Assembly: GCF_016616425.1 (NCBI RefSeq)
Contig: NZ_CP067101.1
Coordinates: forward strand, 5,332,001-5,396,000
Reading direction: 5' to 3'
Length of the DNA: 64,000 bases
Source: Bradyrhizobium diazoefficiens
GTDB taxonomy: Bacteria > Pseudomonadota > Alphaproteobacteria > Rhizobiales > Xanthobacteraceae
Part shown: positions 8,873 through 21,707 of the stretch, one piece after another
Numbering within the stretch: position 1 is the stretch's first letter
How the letters are laid out: each line of letters starts with the position of its first letter
The notes under the pieces: model-generated
What the model was told of the DNA's origin: nothing
Database searches by the model: none
The model's input: the letters and a program-made list of their open reading frames with translations, nothing else
Program-made: the position numbers and the translations under genes

Positions 8873-9886
8873 ATGACTGTGCTAGTCACCGGCGGCGCCG
8901 GCTATATCGGAAGTCACACGGTCCTGGCGCTGGCGGAAGCCGGCGAGGACGTTGTCGTGATCGACGATCTCTCGACCGGTTTCTCCGCCTATCTGCCTGA
9001 GGGCGTGCCGCTGTTCATTGGCGACGCCGGCGACGAGAACCTGCTCGAAGGCGTGATGGCCCAGCACAACATCGAGAGCATCATCCATTTCGCGGGCTCG
9101 GTCATCGTGCCGGAGTCGATGCGCGATCCGCTCGGCTACTATCGCAACAATTTCACGACCGCGCGTAACCTGCTCAATGTTGCGGTCAAGCGCGGCATCA
9201 GCCGCTTCATCTTCTCCTCGACCGCCGCCGTCTATGGCAATCCGGACCTGGTCCCGGTGCCCGAGCACGCGCCGACGCGGCCGCTGTCGCCTTACGGCTC
9301 GTCGAAGCTGATGACCGAGATCATGCTGCACGACGTCGCCGCCGCCTACGGCATGCGGTATGTGACCTTGCGCTATTTCAACGTTGCCGGCGCCGATCCG
9401 CAGGCCCGCATTGGGCTCGCCACCGTCGGCGCCACGCATCTGCTCAAGATCGCGGTCGAGGCCGCGACCGGCCAGCGAGCCAAGATCGACGTGTTCGGCA
9501 CCGACTATCCGACTCCCGACGGCAGCTGCATCCGTGATTTCATTCACGTCACGGACCTCTCGCAGGCGCATCGCTCGGCCCTGGCTTATCTGCGCAACGG
9601 CGGCGCCTCAACGACGCTGAACTGCGGCTACGGCCGCGGCTATTCGGTGCTGGAGACCATCGATGCCGTGCGCCGCGTGTCGGGTCGCAGCTTTGCCGTG
9701 CAATACGCCCCGCGCCGGCCCGGCGACATCATGACCATGGTCGCCGACACCAGCCGCATCCGCGGGCTGCTGGACTGGAAGCCGCAATACGACGACCTCG
9801 AGACCATCGCTGCCCACGCTTTGGCGTGGGAGGACAAGCTGTTCCACGAGCGCCACGGCGAACTCCGCCACGCCGTCTCGGCCTAG
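8873..9886 (+). CDS. galE: UDP-glucose 4-epimerase
   Basis: 337 residues, the usual GalE length. Motifs are TGGAGYIGSH at the N-terminus (NAD), SSTAAVYG (catalytic Ser), PYGSSKLM (YxxxK), LRYFNVAGADP and the late CGYGRGYSVLE. It interconverts UDP-glucose and UDP-galactose for LPS and exopolysaccharide. The start is ATG 8873 with GGGTGAG just upstream; a longer in-frame version beginning at 8759 would add 38 residues not seen in the family. No other Leloir gene lies nearby; its context is the LPS block and the MsbA-like exporter. Confidence 0.94.
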   Translation: MTVLVTGGAGYIGSHTVLALAEAGEDVVVIDDLSTGFSAYLPEGVPLFIGDAGDENLLEGVMAQHNIESIIHFAGSVIVPESMRDPLGYYRNNFTTARNLLNVAVKRGISRFIFSSTAAVYGNPDLVPVPEHAPTRPLSPYGSSKLMTEIMLHDVAAAYGMRYVTLRYFNVAGADPQARIGLATVGATHLLKIAVEAATGQRAKIDVFGTDYPTPDGSCIRDFIHVTDLSQAHRSALAYLRNGGASTTLNCGYGRGYSVLETIDAVRRVSGRSFAVQYAPRRPGDIMTMVADTSRIRGLLDWKPQYDDLETIAAHALAWEDKLFHERHGELRHAVSA

Positions 9887-10004
9887 AATCCGTCCCGGCG
9901 CAAGCCCTTAATGGGGCTTGAAAAGTGCAGCTTTAGCGGGCACAGAGGCCGTTCGATCCCTGACGCGCGGACAGGCCTTGTCCTGTGCCGTCCATGGACA
10001 CCGG

Positions 10005-11810
<1,806 letters not shown>

Positions 11811-11843
11811 AGTTCGTTTCACCTCAAGAGCAGCGAGACCCGC

Positions 11844-12545
11844 ATGAACGCCGCCTCCTACGTCATCCCGCTTCCGCCCCAGGCTTCGCTCCCCGTCGTC
11901 GGGGAAAGCGGCCGTTATCCGGTGCGCCGCATCTGGTGCGTCGGCCGCAATTATCTCGAGCACATCCGCGAGATGGGCAATGACGAGCGCGCTCCGCCGT
12001 TCTTCTTCGCCAAGCACGCCGACATGCTGGTCCCTGATGGTGCCACCATCCCCTATCCGCCGCTGACCAAGGATCTGCATCACGAGGTCGAGCTGATCGT
12101 CGCGATGAAGAGCGGTGGCCTCAACATCCCCGCCGACAAGGCGCTCGATCACGTCTACGGCTATGCCGTCGGCATCGACCTCACCCGCCGCGACCTCCAG
12201 ATCGCCTCGCGCAAGAAGGAGCGCCCGTGGGAGATCGGCAAGTCGTTCGACGGCTCCGCTCCGTGCTCCGCGATTCAGCCGGCCTCGAAGATCGGCCATC
12301 CCGCCCAGGGCAAGATCTGGCTCACGGTCAACGGCAAGGAAGCCCAGAAGGGCGACCTCACCGAACTGATCTGGAACGTGCCCGAGATCATCTGGCAGCT
12401 CTCGCAGCAGGTGAAGCTCGCCGCCGGCGACATCATCATGACCGGCACCCCGGCCGGCGTCTCCCAGCTCCAACCCGGCGACAAGCTCGAATGCGGCGTC
12501 GACGGCGTCGGCACGCTGAAGGTGAACATCGGCCAGCCGGAATAG
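11844..12545 (+). CDS. Fumarylacetoacetate hydrolase family protein
   Basis: 233 residues. It contains the FAH-family core: CVGRNYLEH near residue 35, FFAKHADML, the acidic metal-binding stretch HHEVELIVAM, YAVGIDLTRRDLQ, KSFDGSAP and ITGTPAGV-like IMTGTPAGVSQL near the C-terminus. Family members are Mg-dependent acylpyruvases, oxaloacetate tautomerases or 2-hydroxymuconate-type hydratases; the short single-domain form best fits acylpyruvate hydrolase/oxaloacetate decarboxylase-like enzymes. It follows the exporter by 33 bases and ends at a strong terminator. No catabolic partner is adjacent, so the substrate is open. Confidence 0.9.
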   Translation: MNAASYVIPLPPQASLPVVGESGRYPVRRIWCVGRNYLEHIREMGNDERAPPFFFAKHADMLVPDGATIPYPPLTKDLHHEVELIVAMKSGGLNIPADKALDHVYGYAVGIDLTRRDLQIASRKKERPWEIGKSFDGSAPCSAIQPASKIGHPAQGKIWLTVNGKEAQKGDLTELIWNVPEIIWQLSQQVKLAAGDIIMTGTPAGVSQLQPGDKLECGVDGVGTLKVNIGQPE

Positions 12546-12566
12546 GCTGCACGACCTTTGGAAACT

Positions 12567-12600
12567 GAAAGGCCGCGGGGATAGCCGGGGCCTTTCGCAT
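12567..12600 (+). terminator. Rho-independent-type terminator after the FAH-family gene
   Basis: GAAAGGCC (12567-12574) pairs with GGCCTTTC (12589-12596) around a 14-base loop, 22 bases after the stop codon. The T-tract is weak, but the A-rich 5' arm and T-rich 3' arm allow function in both directions between the convergent genes. Confidence 0.6.
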
Positions 12601-12630
12601 TTCGAACACGCGATCGCGCCCACCTTCGAT

Positions 12631-13089
12631 CTACCAGGCCTTCACCGGCCGATTGGCATGGCTTGTCTGCGGCACACCGCGATTGAGCGACATGTGGGAA
12701 TGGACACACAGCCACCCACCGCCATTCCTCGCGAACACCATGGTTGCCCGGCCCGGCCGTGAAAACGAACTGCCGTCGGGATGATAGCCCGTGCTCGTCC
12801 ACGGCGCGATCACGGTCGCCATCGTGCCGTCGGCAGATGCCAGAATCGAGGTCTGATCCAGCACGAAACGGAACTCGGCCGTCTTCGGCCAGACGTTGTC
12901 CCATTGCGTCGAGACCCATTGATCGAGGCCGGGGATGACATCGCTATGCGTGCCGAAGGCCAGCACGTCCGGATGGAAGAGCGGACGCGCCGAGGCGTAA
13001 TCGACCTCGCGCACATAGCCCGCGAAGGTGTCCAGCCAGCCGCGAAAGAACTCGGCGACCTCCGTGTTCGCAGTTGGCAAGGGTGCCAT
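12631..13089 (-). CDS. NTF2-like/SnoaL-fold protein
   Basis: About 152 residues. The pattern FFRGWLDTFAGYVREVDY, then RPLFHPDVLAFGTH, a Trp-rich middle and a final VHSHMSL strand match the cone-shaped NTF2-like superfamily (calcium/calmodulin kinase association-like or ketosteroid-isomerase-like). Such small proteins may be enzymes or ligand binders; no catalytic pair is clear. The start is uncertain: ATG 13089 has GTGGGA before it, while a GTG at 13104 would overlap the lpxO stop. It is directly downstream of the LpxO-like gene, so probably cotranscribed with it. Confidence 0.8.
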   Translation of the reverse strand: MAPLPTANTEVAEFFRGWLDTFAGYVREVDYASARPLFHPDVLAFGTHSDVIPGLDQWVSTQWDNVWPKTAEFRFVLDQTSILASADGTMATVIAPWTSTGYHPDGSSFSRPGRATMVFARNGGGWLCVHSHMSLNRGVPQTSHANRPVKAW

Positions 13090-13100
13090 TCCCACACCAG

Positions 13101-14030
13101 TCACCGCAGCGCCGACAGCACGATGAGGCCGAGGATCAGCGCCATCAGCGAATATTTCAGCGTATAGTAGACGTTGCGATTCCACTCCTTGACCTTGCGG
13201 CCGGCGAGATGGATCTCGTAGAGCTTGCCGAATACCTTGTTGAGCACGCCGACATTCTCGCCGTCGACGTTCTGGGTCGCCGACGCCTTGACGATGTGAT
13301 GGCTGACCCAGCGGTTGATCGCGGTCATGAAGAAGAACTTCATCGGGCGCTCGACGTCGCAGAACAGGATGATGCGATTGACGTCGGTCGCGTTCTCGGC
13401 GCTGTGGATGAAGGTCTCGTCGAACATGAAGGCCTCGCCGTCGCGCCAGACGCATTCGACGCCGTCGACGAGAATCCGGCACTTGTTCGAGTTCGGCGTG
13501 ACCAAGCCGAGATGGTAGCGCAACGATCCCGCGAAAGGATCGCGATGAGCGCCGAGCTTGCCGCCAGGCGGCAGCATCGCGAACATCGCGCCGTGCACGC
13601 TCGGGATCGAGTTGAGCAGCTCCACCGTCTTCGGGCACAATGTGCGCGCCGAAGGCAGGAAGTCGTCGTACCATTTCAGGTAAAACCGCTTCCAGCCGCT
13701 CTTGAAGAACGAGTAGAAGCCCCAGTCGTTGTTCTTCGCAGCCGCACGGATGAAGCCTTCGTCGAACAGGCGCACGGCCTCTTCGCGGATCGTCTCCCAA
13801 TTCTCGCTGAGGGATTTAAGCTCGGGGAATTGCTCGACCGAAATCACCGGCTTGTTCGGCACCGCCGAGCCCGCATACATCAGCACGTTGTAGGGGGCGA
13901 GATAGCTCGAGTGGTCGCCAAGCTGGCGCGCGAAGCGCAGCCGCTGCTTGCCGCGGAAGTGAACGTAAATGGTAGAAGCCGCAAACACGTAAAGCACCAC
14001 AAGTTGCGGCGCAAGAAGCTGTTTCAACAT
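13101..14030 (-). CDS. lpxO: LpxO-like lipid A hydroxylase (aspartyl/asparaginyl beta-hydroxylase family)
   Basis: 309 residues. A hydrophobic segment near the N-terminus (LVVLYVFAASTIYVHF) and one at the C-terminus (LMALILGLIVLSAL) suggest membrane attachment. The dioxygenase core has GAHRDPF (first His and Asp of the Fe triad), LRYHLGL and FDETFIHSAEN (distal His), with RIILFCDVERP after it. LpxO enzymes use Fe(II) and 2-oxoglutarate to 2-hydroxylate secondary acyl chains of lipid A. The placement close to LPS genes fits. The exact acyl substrate in this organism is unknown to me. Confidence 0.88.
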   Translation of the reverse strand: MLKQLLAPQLVVLYVFAASTIYVHFRGKQRLRFARQLGDHSSYLAPYNVLMYAGSAVPNKPVISVEQFPELKSLSENWETIREEAVRLFDEGFIRAAAKNNDWGFYSFFKSGWKRFYLKWYDDFLPSARTLCPKTVELLNSIPSVHGAMFAMLPPGGKLGAHRDPFAGSLRYHLGLVTPNSNKCRILVDGVECVWRDGEAFMFDETFIHSAENATDVNRIILFCDVERPMKFFFMTAINRWVSHHIVKASATQNVDGENVGVLNKVFGKLYEIHLAGRKVKEWNRNVYYTLKYSLMALILGLIVLSALR

Positions 14031-14169
14031 CTCTCCGTTCCCAGTGATCCAGCTGGGAAGCTATCTACCCCGGCCCGATCGGAGCGGCAAGATATTCACC
14101 GTGGGGTTGCAATCATGTTTGGGAGAGTGGAGGCTGGAGCCTTGGATGAGCCGGCCGGAAGGAGCCGAA

Positions 14170-14325
14170 TCACGCTCGGGACAGCGCCTGGAGGCCCTTG
14201 AAGGTCAGGCGCTTGGGATCTGTGACGCCGGCAAGATAGAGTCGGCGGATGAAGGCGATGGCGGCGTCGCGGTCGCAATCGGTCAGCGCGACGACGGCGT
14301 CGACGGCGATCTTCTGGGCTTCCAT
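14170..14325 (-). CDS. Small conserved-looking protein of 51 residues
   Basis: An ATG at 14325 with GAGG eight bases upstream opens a 51-codon frame ending in TGA at 14170. The peptide begins MEAQKIAVDAVVALTDCDRD, continues with two amphipathic helices (AAIAFIRRLYLAG, then PKRLTFKGLQALSRA) and is rich in Ala, Leu, Arg and Asp. Good ribosome site, third-position GC and a balanced soluble composition argue for a real gene. It lies alone between lpxO and the flavoprotein gene. It resembles a small helical adaptor, but I do not recognise a family. Confidence 0.6.
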   Translation of the reverse strand: MEAQKIAVDAVVALTDCDRDAAIAFIRRLYLAGVTDPKRLTFKGLQALSRA

Positions 14326-14462
14326 TGGGCTTGCCTCAGTTTTGCGAGTAACCCCGGCCGAGGCAGGCTAGGATTCATCCCTTAATCCGGCGTTAACCGT
14401 TCAGGCAGCATGGCCGATCCAGCCTGGCGGCCGAACACGTAAGACGACGCATCGAGCAGCCG

Positions 14463-15923
<1,461 letters not shown>

Positions 15924-16032
15924 GGTTTCCTCCGCCGGGGCGGATTGTCCGCCCGTCGCTGCTGGCCGTCAATTGGCAATCAGCCGTGCAGCAACCATAA
16001 AGCGAATCGAATTCCATGTGTCGGCACAACAA

Positions 16033-16054
16033 AGCCCCGGATCGCTCCGGGGCT
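16033..16054 (-). terminator. Terminator downstream of ahcY
   Basis: A perfect 8-base stem, AGCCCCGG (16033-16040) with CCGGGGCT (16047-16054), and a 6-base loop. On the minus strand it is followed by TTGTTG. It sits 30 bases past the ahcY stop. Confidence 0.75.
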
Positions 16055-16083
16055 TCGCGTCGATGGCCGGTCGGACCAATGGA

Positions 16084-17505
16084 TCAGTAGCGGTAGTGGT
16101 CGCTCTTATACGGACCTTCCTGCTTCACGCCGATGTAGTCGGCCTGGTCCTTGCGGAGCTCGGTGAGCTTGACGCCGATCTTGGCGAGGTGCAGGCGCGC
16201 GACTTTTTCGTCGAGCGTCTTCGGCAGCACATAGACCTTCTTCTCGTACTTGCCGTCCTTGTTGTTGGCGAAAAGCTCGATCTGCGCCAGCGTCTGGTTG
16301 GTGAAGGACGCCGACATCACGAAGGACGGGTGCCCCATCGCGTTGCCGAGGTTCACGAGGCGGCCCTCTGACAGCATGATGATGCGGTGCTTGTCGGGGA
16401 ATTCGATCTCGTCGACCTGCGGCTTGATATTGGTCCACTTCAGATTGCGCAGAGACGCGATCTGGATCTCGTTGTCGAAGTGACCGATGTTGCAGACGAT
16501 GGCGCGATCCTTCATCGCGCGCATGTGCTCGATGGTGATGATGTCCTTGTTGCCGGTTGCGGTGACGAAGATGTCGGCGCGGGGCGCGGCGTCTTCCATG
16601 GTCACCACCTCGTAGCCTTCCATCGCGGCCTGCAGCGCGCAGATCGGATCGACTTCAGACACCATGACGCGGCAGCCGGCCTGGCGCAGCGAGGCGGCCG
16701 AGCCCTTGCCGACGTCGCCGAAGCCCGCGACCATGGCGACCTTGCCCGACAGCATGACGTCGGTGCCGCGGCGGATGCCATCGACCAGCGATTCACGGCA
16801 GCCATAGAGGTTGTCGAACTTCGACTTGGTCACGCTGTCGTTGACGTTGATGGCCGGCCACAGCAGCGTGCCCGCCTTCTGCATGTCATAGAGACGATGC
16901 ACGCCCGTGGTGGTCTCTTCGGAAACGCCCTTGATGCTCTTGGCGATCCCGGCGAAGTAGCCCTTCGGCTTTTCCTTGAGCTGCTTCTTCAAGAGCGCGA
17001 AGAAGACTTCCTCTTCCTCGGAGCCGGGCTTGTCGAGGAAGGCGGTGTCGCCGTTCTCGGCCCGCAGACCAAGATGAACATACATGGTGGCGTCGCCGCC
17101 GTCGTCGAGGATCATGTTCGGGTGACCGCCGCCATGCCAGTCGAACAGCTTTGCGGTGTAATCCCAGTACTCGGTCAGCGTCTCGCCCTTGACGGCGAAG
17201 ACGGGAATGCCTGCGGCCGCGATCGCCGCCGCGGCGTGATCCTGGGTCGAGTAAATGTTGCAGGAGACCCAGCGGATATCGGCGCCGAGTGCTGCCAGCG
17301 TCTCGATCAGCACGCCGGTCTGGATCGTCATGTGCAGGGAGCCTGCGATGCGCGCGCCCTTCAGCGGCTGCTTCGGGCCGAACTCCTCTCGGGTGGCCAT
17401 CAGGCCGGGCATCTCGGTCTCGGCGAGCGAGAGCTCCTTGCGGCCGAAATCGGCGAGCGAAATGTCCTTGACGATGTAATCGGTGAAGCCGGGCTTCGCG
17501 TTCAT
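16084..17505 (-). CDS. ahcY: Adenosylhomocysteinase (S-adenosyl-L-homocysteine hydrolase)
   Basis: 473 residues, the normal bacterial length. Motifs are [13 protein letters not shown] (substrate), [26 protein letters not shown] (NAD) and [16 protein letters not shown], with the conserved C-terminal KSDHYRY tail that closes the partner's NAD site. It splits S-adenosylhomocysteine into adenosine and homocysteine and so relieves product inhibition of methyltransferases. It lies downstream of metK on the same strand with a palindromic repeat between them. The leader is only about 30 bases of non-repeat sequence, so an SAH riboswitch does not fit. Confidence 0.97.
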   Translation of the reverse strand: MNAKPGFTDYIVKDISLADFGRKELSLAETEMPGLMATREEFGPKQPLKGARIAGSLHMTIQTGVLIETLAALGADIRWVSCNIYSTQDHAAAAIAAAGIPVFAVKGETLTEYWDYTAKLFDWHGGGHPNMILDDGGDATMYVHLGLRAENGDTAFLDKPGSEEEEVFFALLKKQLKEKPKGYFAGIAKSIKGVSEETTTGVHRLYDMQKAGTLLWPAINVNDSVTKSKFDNLYGCRESLVDGIRRGTDVMLSGKVAMVAGFGDVGKGSAASLRQAGCRVMVSEVDPICALQAAMEGYEVVTMEDAAPRADIFVTATGNKDIITIEHMRAMKDRAIVCNIGHFDNEIQIASLRNLKWTNIKPQVDEIEFPDKHRIIMLSEGRLVNLGNAMGHPSFVMSASFTNQTLAQIELFANNKDGKYEKKVYVLPKTLDEKVARLHLAKIGVKLTELRKDQADYIGVKQEGPYKSDHYRY

Positions 17506-17527
17506 TGGGGGTTCCTATTTGTTGGCT

Positions 17528-17622
17528 CGTCATTCCGGGGCGCTCGTGAAGCGAGCGAACCCGGAGTCCGGTGGTTCGAGATTCCGGCCTCGCTCGCGCG
17601 CGGCGAGCGGCCCGGAATGACG
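17528..17622. repeat. Palindromic intergenic repeat between metK and ahcY
   Basis: CGTCATTCCGGG at the left end is matched in inverse by CCCGGAATGACG at the right end (17611-17622), and the interior holds further short complements (GCTCG/CGAGC). This is the form of the long dispersed palindromes found between genes in Bradyrhizobium and relatives. It may shape the metK-ahcY transcript. Confidence 0.7.
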
Positions 17623-17629
17623 CCTAAGC

Positions 17630-18826
<1,197 letters not shown>

Positions 18827-18841
18827 CAGTAACCCCTTGTT

Positions 18842-18859
18842 CCGCCGCTAAGCCGGCGG
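18842..18859 (-). promoter_or_regulatory. Hairpin in the metK leader
   Basis: CCGCCG and CGGCGG pair perfectly around a six-base loop (GCTTAG on the minus strand). The 3' side ends about 15 bases before the metK ATG, and the bases between (AACAAGGGGTTACTG) contain the likely ribosome site. Upstream GGTAA can pair with TTACT next to the start codon. It may be a translational control element; it does not match the SAM-II or SAM/SAH riboswitch patterns that I remember. Confidence 0.4.
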
Positions 18860-18888
18860 GCGTTTGCGATGTTTACCTGTGGATGGTG

Positions 18889-20244
18889 TCAATCACGCCG
18901 GCGCGAGATGACGTAGGATTCGTCGAGAAACCAGAGCCCATTGTACTTTCGCAGCACGTCCCTGGCGGCATCCAGAGTGCGGCCGTTTTGAGTCATTTCT
19001 GTCAATCGGTCGTCCTCAATCTGAGCGACATACACCGCCGCATTCCACGCTGCAAAGGCCGTCGAGGTTCCGATGGTGCCGGTCACCTCGTTGGGCAGCG
19101 CTTCCATATCATACCTGAAGATCGAGCGGTTATCCGCATATGCATTAAAATTTAAGTCGCGACCCACCGATCCGAGTTCATACTTGACGGCGCGCAATAG
19201 CTCATGACGGCTCACCGCGAAAGGATTTTCTCCAGGCCAGATCGCCTGGATCATTTCCATGCCGGGATCCTGGCCATGGGAGTGGATCCCGATCAGCCGC
19301 CCCCCGGGCCGAAGCGCCCGTGCCAGCGGTGCGATGATCCGCTTGGCGCGAAAGTTGACCGAGGACAGGGCGCGGTACGGCTGGGACGCAATGACAAGGT
19401 CGAAATTGGCTTCGGTCTGGCCCGGCCGCGGGATGGTCGAATCCAGCAGGAACCTGTGGTCCTCGCGATACAGCACCAGCACGACAGGCCGTTCATATAG
19501 CGGCATGGCCGTGCGCGGGCTGATCGCGGCGCGCCAGTTCTGCTCCAGGAACGGCCTCAGCTCCGCGATCTGCTGCTCGAACTCGCCTGATGAGGCGCCG
19601 CGCAGCGGGACCTCGTGCCAGACGGTCGCAGCCGCCGCCGCAGGCGAGGCCGGCGTGAGCCAGGGCGCCTCCGAGTAGAACATGTTGGTGAAGACGAACA
19701 CCGACGCCGGATGCTCGAAAATGCGATCCGGCACCTTCTCCAGCGTCAGGCGCAGGTCCTCGAGGCTGAGCTCCTTGCCGGCGACGTAGAACGGCATGTG
19801 CGGAAAGCGCTGGTGCGTTGCGCGCAGCACCCGCGCCAGCACCGTGCCGTCGCCGACCCCGGCGTCGAACATGCGCAGGGCCGGCGGGCGCGGATGGATG
19901 GAGGCGAGCTCCAGCGCGACCCTGTCCGCAATCACCCGCTTTTCGCTGCAGGTATGGACGAACAGCAGGTATTTCTGGCGGTTCTCGAAAAAGCGGAAAT
20001 TGCCGCGTGGATCGCGCTTTTCCGGCGGCACCTGAAGCCCACGCGGCGGCGGCACACCACCGGCCATCGACGCTGCCATATAGGCCTGGATCCGCTCCAG
20101 CGTGTCGATGGTGATGCGCTTGCCCTCGCGCAGCCGATGCACCAGCTTCCCATCGTTCACCGCGCGCCGGCCGAACGTCGATTCCGCCATGTCCGCCTTG
20201 CGGCAGAACTCCGTGATCTGGCTCAGGATTTCGTCGTTTTTCAT
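18889..20244 (-). CDS. HTH-domain SAM-dependent methyltransferase fusion
   Basis: 451 residues. Residues about 1-55 look like a lambda-repressor-like HTH: FCRKADMAESTFGRRAVND followed by a basic helix (LVHRLREGKRITIDTLERI). Residues about 120-330 are a class I methyltransferase fold with FDAGVGDGTVLARVL as motif I; later LARALRPGGRLIGIHSHG is the typical post-motif strand. The C-terminal 100 residues are unassigned. An XRE-like gene commonly sits beside metK in Rhizobiales as I recall; here it seems merged with a methyltransferase. It could sense or use SAM, but the substrate is unknown. Translated just upstream of metK. Confidence 0.75.
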   Translation of the reverse strand: MKNDEILSQITEFCRKADMAESTFGRRAVNDGKLVHRLREGKRITIDTLERIQAYMAASMAGGVPPPRGLQVPPEKRDPRGNFRFFENRQKYLLFVHTCSEKRVIADRVALELASIHPRPPALRMFDAGVGDGTVLARVLRATHQRFPHMPFYVAGKELSLEDLRLTLEKVPDRIFEHPASVFVFTNMFYSEAPWLTPASPAAAAATVWHEVPLRGASSGEFEQQIAELRPFLEQNWRAAISPRTAMPLYERPVVLVLYREDHRFLLDSTIPRPGQTEANFDLVIASQPYRALSSVNFRAKRIIAPLARALRPGGRLIGIHSHGQDPGMEMIQAIWPGENPFAVSRHELLRAVKYELGSVGRDLNFNAYADNRSIFRYDMEALPNEVTGTIGTSTAFAAWNAAVYVAQIEDDRLTEMTQNGRTLDAARDVLRKYNGLWFLDESYVISRRRD

Positions 20245-20777
20245 GGGTGGGACACGGTGGGCAGAGAGGTTGGGACCCGCCTTCTAGCAGAATCTGCCCA
20301 CTCAGGAAATAGCGATCATGGCTTTGAAGGCGTTTCGGCACGAGCAGCTTGCGACGATTAACCGCCAACGAGTCCCGGAACTGTCGCGACATTGGGGGCC
20401 GGCACGTTGATCGCATTCGCGCCCGTCCCGGGTGGCGCGCGACGGCAAGGGCGCGAACTCGCCGTTCTCCGCCGCGCGCTCCCGCCACCTCGGCCGCCTC
20501 GCCTGAAGTGCAGCAGAATGCCTACGCGGGCGCGGGCCGTGGTCTCGGCGACGGGGAACAAGCCGGTACCGTGGTCAAACTCGTCGCGACCAGGCGAGGT
20601 TTATCTGGCAGGGAAGTGAAGGTGCGAGGGCTAACGCGGGCCCGTGCCAGCGCGCCAAAATTGCAACAGCCCGCGAGATACTCGAGCGCAACCTATGGCT
20701 GCCCTGTCCCGTCAGGTATCGTTATTCTAGGGTCTCGACAACACCGATTATCGGTGATGGGTCGCTGGGGGAAGTTT
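20245..20777. other. Intergenic region without a recognised gene
   Basis: About 530 bases between divergent genes. Several short frames are open, but none has family motifs, a good ribosome site or a natural composition (they are Arg- and Pro-rich shadows). It must hold the promoters of both flanking units. A decayed gene cannot be excluded for 20360-20620. Confidence 0.5.
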
Positions 20778-21707
20778 GTGAAAAGATTCATTGCCGCCGT
20801 CGGCGTTATCCTGCTTGTCATATTCGGGGCGCAGCCCGGCTTTTCCCAAGGGGCTCCGTCGAGCGAGGCGGCGCGCAAGGCGGAGCTCGCTGCCGCGTGG
20901 CAGGCGGCAGGCAATGCCGGCACTCCCGGTCCTGCTGATGTTGCACTGATCGACCAGGGGACGTTGAAAATCCCGGCCGGCGACTTCTTCGTCCCGAAGG
21001 CCGAAGCCGCACGGGTGATGCGCGCGCTCGGCAATGTCGTCCACGATGCGACGTTTGTGGGCCTCGTGCTCGGCACCCGCCAGAACGACCGCTGGCTGGT
21101 GGTGATCAACTACATCAACGAAGGTTACATCAAGGACGACGCCGCCAAGGATTGGAATGCCGACGACCTCCTGAAGAACTTGAAGGAAGGCGTCGAGGAA
21201 TCCAACAAGGATCGCGTCGCCCGCGGGTTTCCCGAGATGGAAGTGATCGGCTGGATCGAGCCGCCGAAATATGACGCCGTGTCGCACCGCCTTGTGTGGT
21301 CGATCCTCGGCAAGGACAAAGGCGCACCTGATCGACTCGACAAGGACGTCAACTACAATACTTACGCGCTCGGGCGCGAAGGTTACTTCAGCCTGAACCT
21401 GCTCTCTGACTCCAATCGGATCGCAACCGATAAGTCCGCTGCCCACGAGCTGCTCGCCAATCTCTCCTACCAATCCGGCAAGCGTTACGAGGATTTCAGC
21501 GCCTCGACCGATCGAATCGCCGAATACGGGCTGCTCGCACTGGTCGGCGGTGTCGCGGCCAAGAAGCTCGGCCTGCTTGCCGTGTTGCTCGCCTTCGTGC
21601 TCAAATTCGCCAAGGTCATTTTTGTCGGTGCAGCCGTGTTCGGCGCCGGCGTCATGAAGTTCTTCCGCCGCAAGCCGCGCGACGATTCGGCGGGCGGCGC
21701 GGCATGA
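20778..21707 (+). CDS. DUF2167 membrane-anchored exported protein
   Basis: 309 residues from GTG 20778, which has GGGGGAAG five bases upstream; an ATG at 20757 has no ribosome site. The N-terminus is a signal peptide (VKRFIAAVGVILLVIFGAQPGFSQG). The middle has the family's features: LIDQGTLKIPAGDFFVP, then WLVVINYINEGYIKDDAAKDWNADDLL, and VNYNTYALGREGYFSLNLL. A C-terminal hydrophobic stretch (about residues 255-295) should anchor it, leaving a basic tail FFRRKPRDD. The function of DUF2167 is unknown. It overlaps the M50 protease gene by four bases, so the two are translationally coupled. Confidence 0.88.
   Translation: MKRFIAAVGVILLVIFGAQPGFSQGAPSSEAARKAELAAAWQAAGNAGTPGPADVALIDQGTLKIPAGDFFVPKAEAARVMRALGNVVHDATFVGLVLGTRQNDRWLVVINYINEGYIKDDAAKDWNADDLLKNLKEGVEESNKDRVARGFPEMEVIGWIEPPKYDAVSHRLVWSILGKDKGAPDRLDKDVNYNTYALGREGYFSLNLLSDSNRIATDKSAAHELLANLSYQSGKRYEDFSASTDRIAEYGLLALVGGVAAKKLGLLAVLLAFVLKFAKVIFVGAAVFGAGVMKFFRRKPRDDSAGGAA

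Noticed and set aside
17506..17530. SAH riboswitch before ahcY
   Set aside because: The non-repeat leader is about 25-30 bases, too short for the known element, and the conserved core is not visible.
18827..18888. SAM-II or SAM/SAH riboswitch before metK
   Set aside because: The hairpin is real, but the sequence does not match either consensus as I remember them; kept as an unassigned leader structure.
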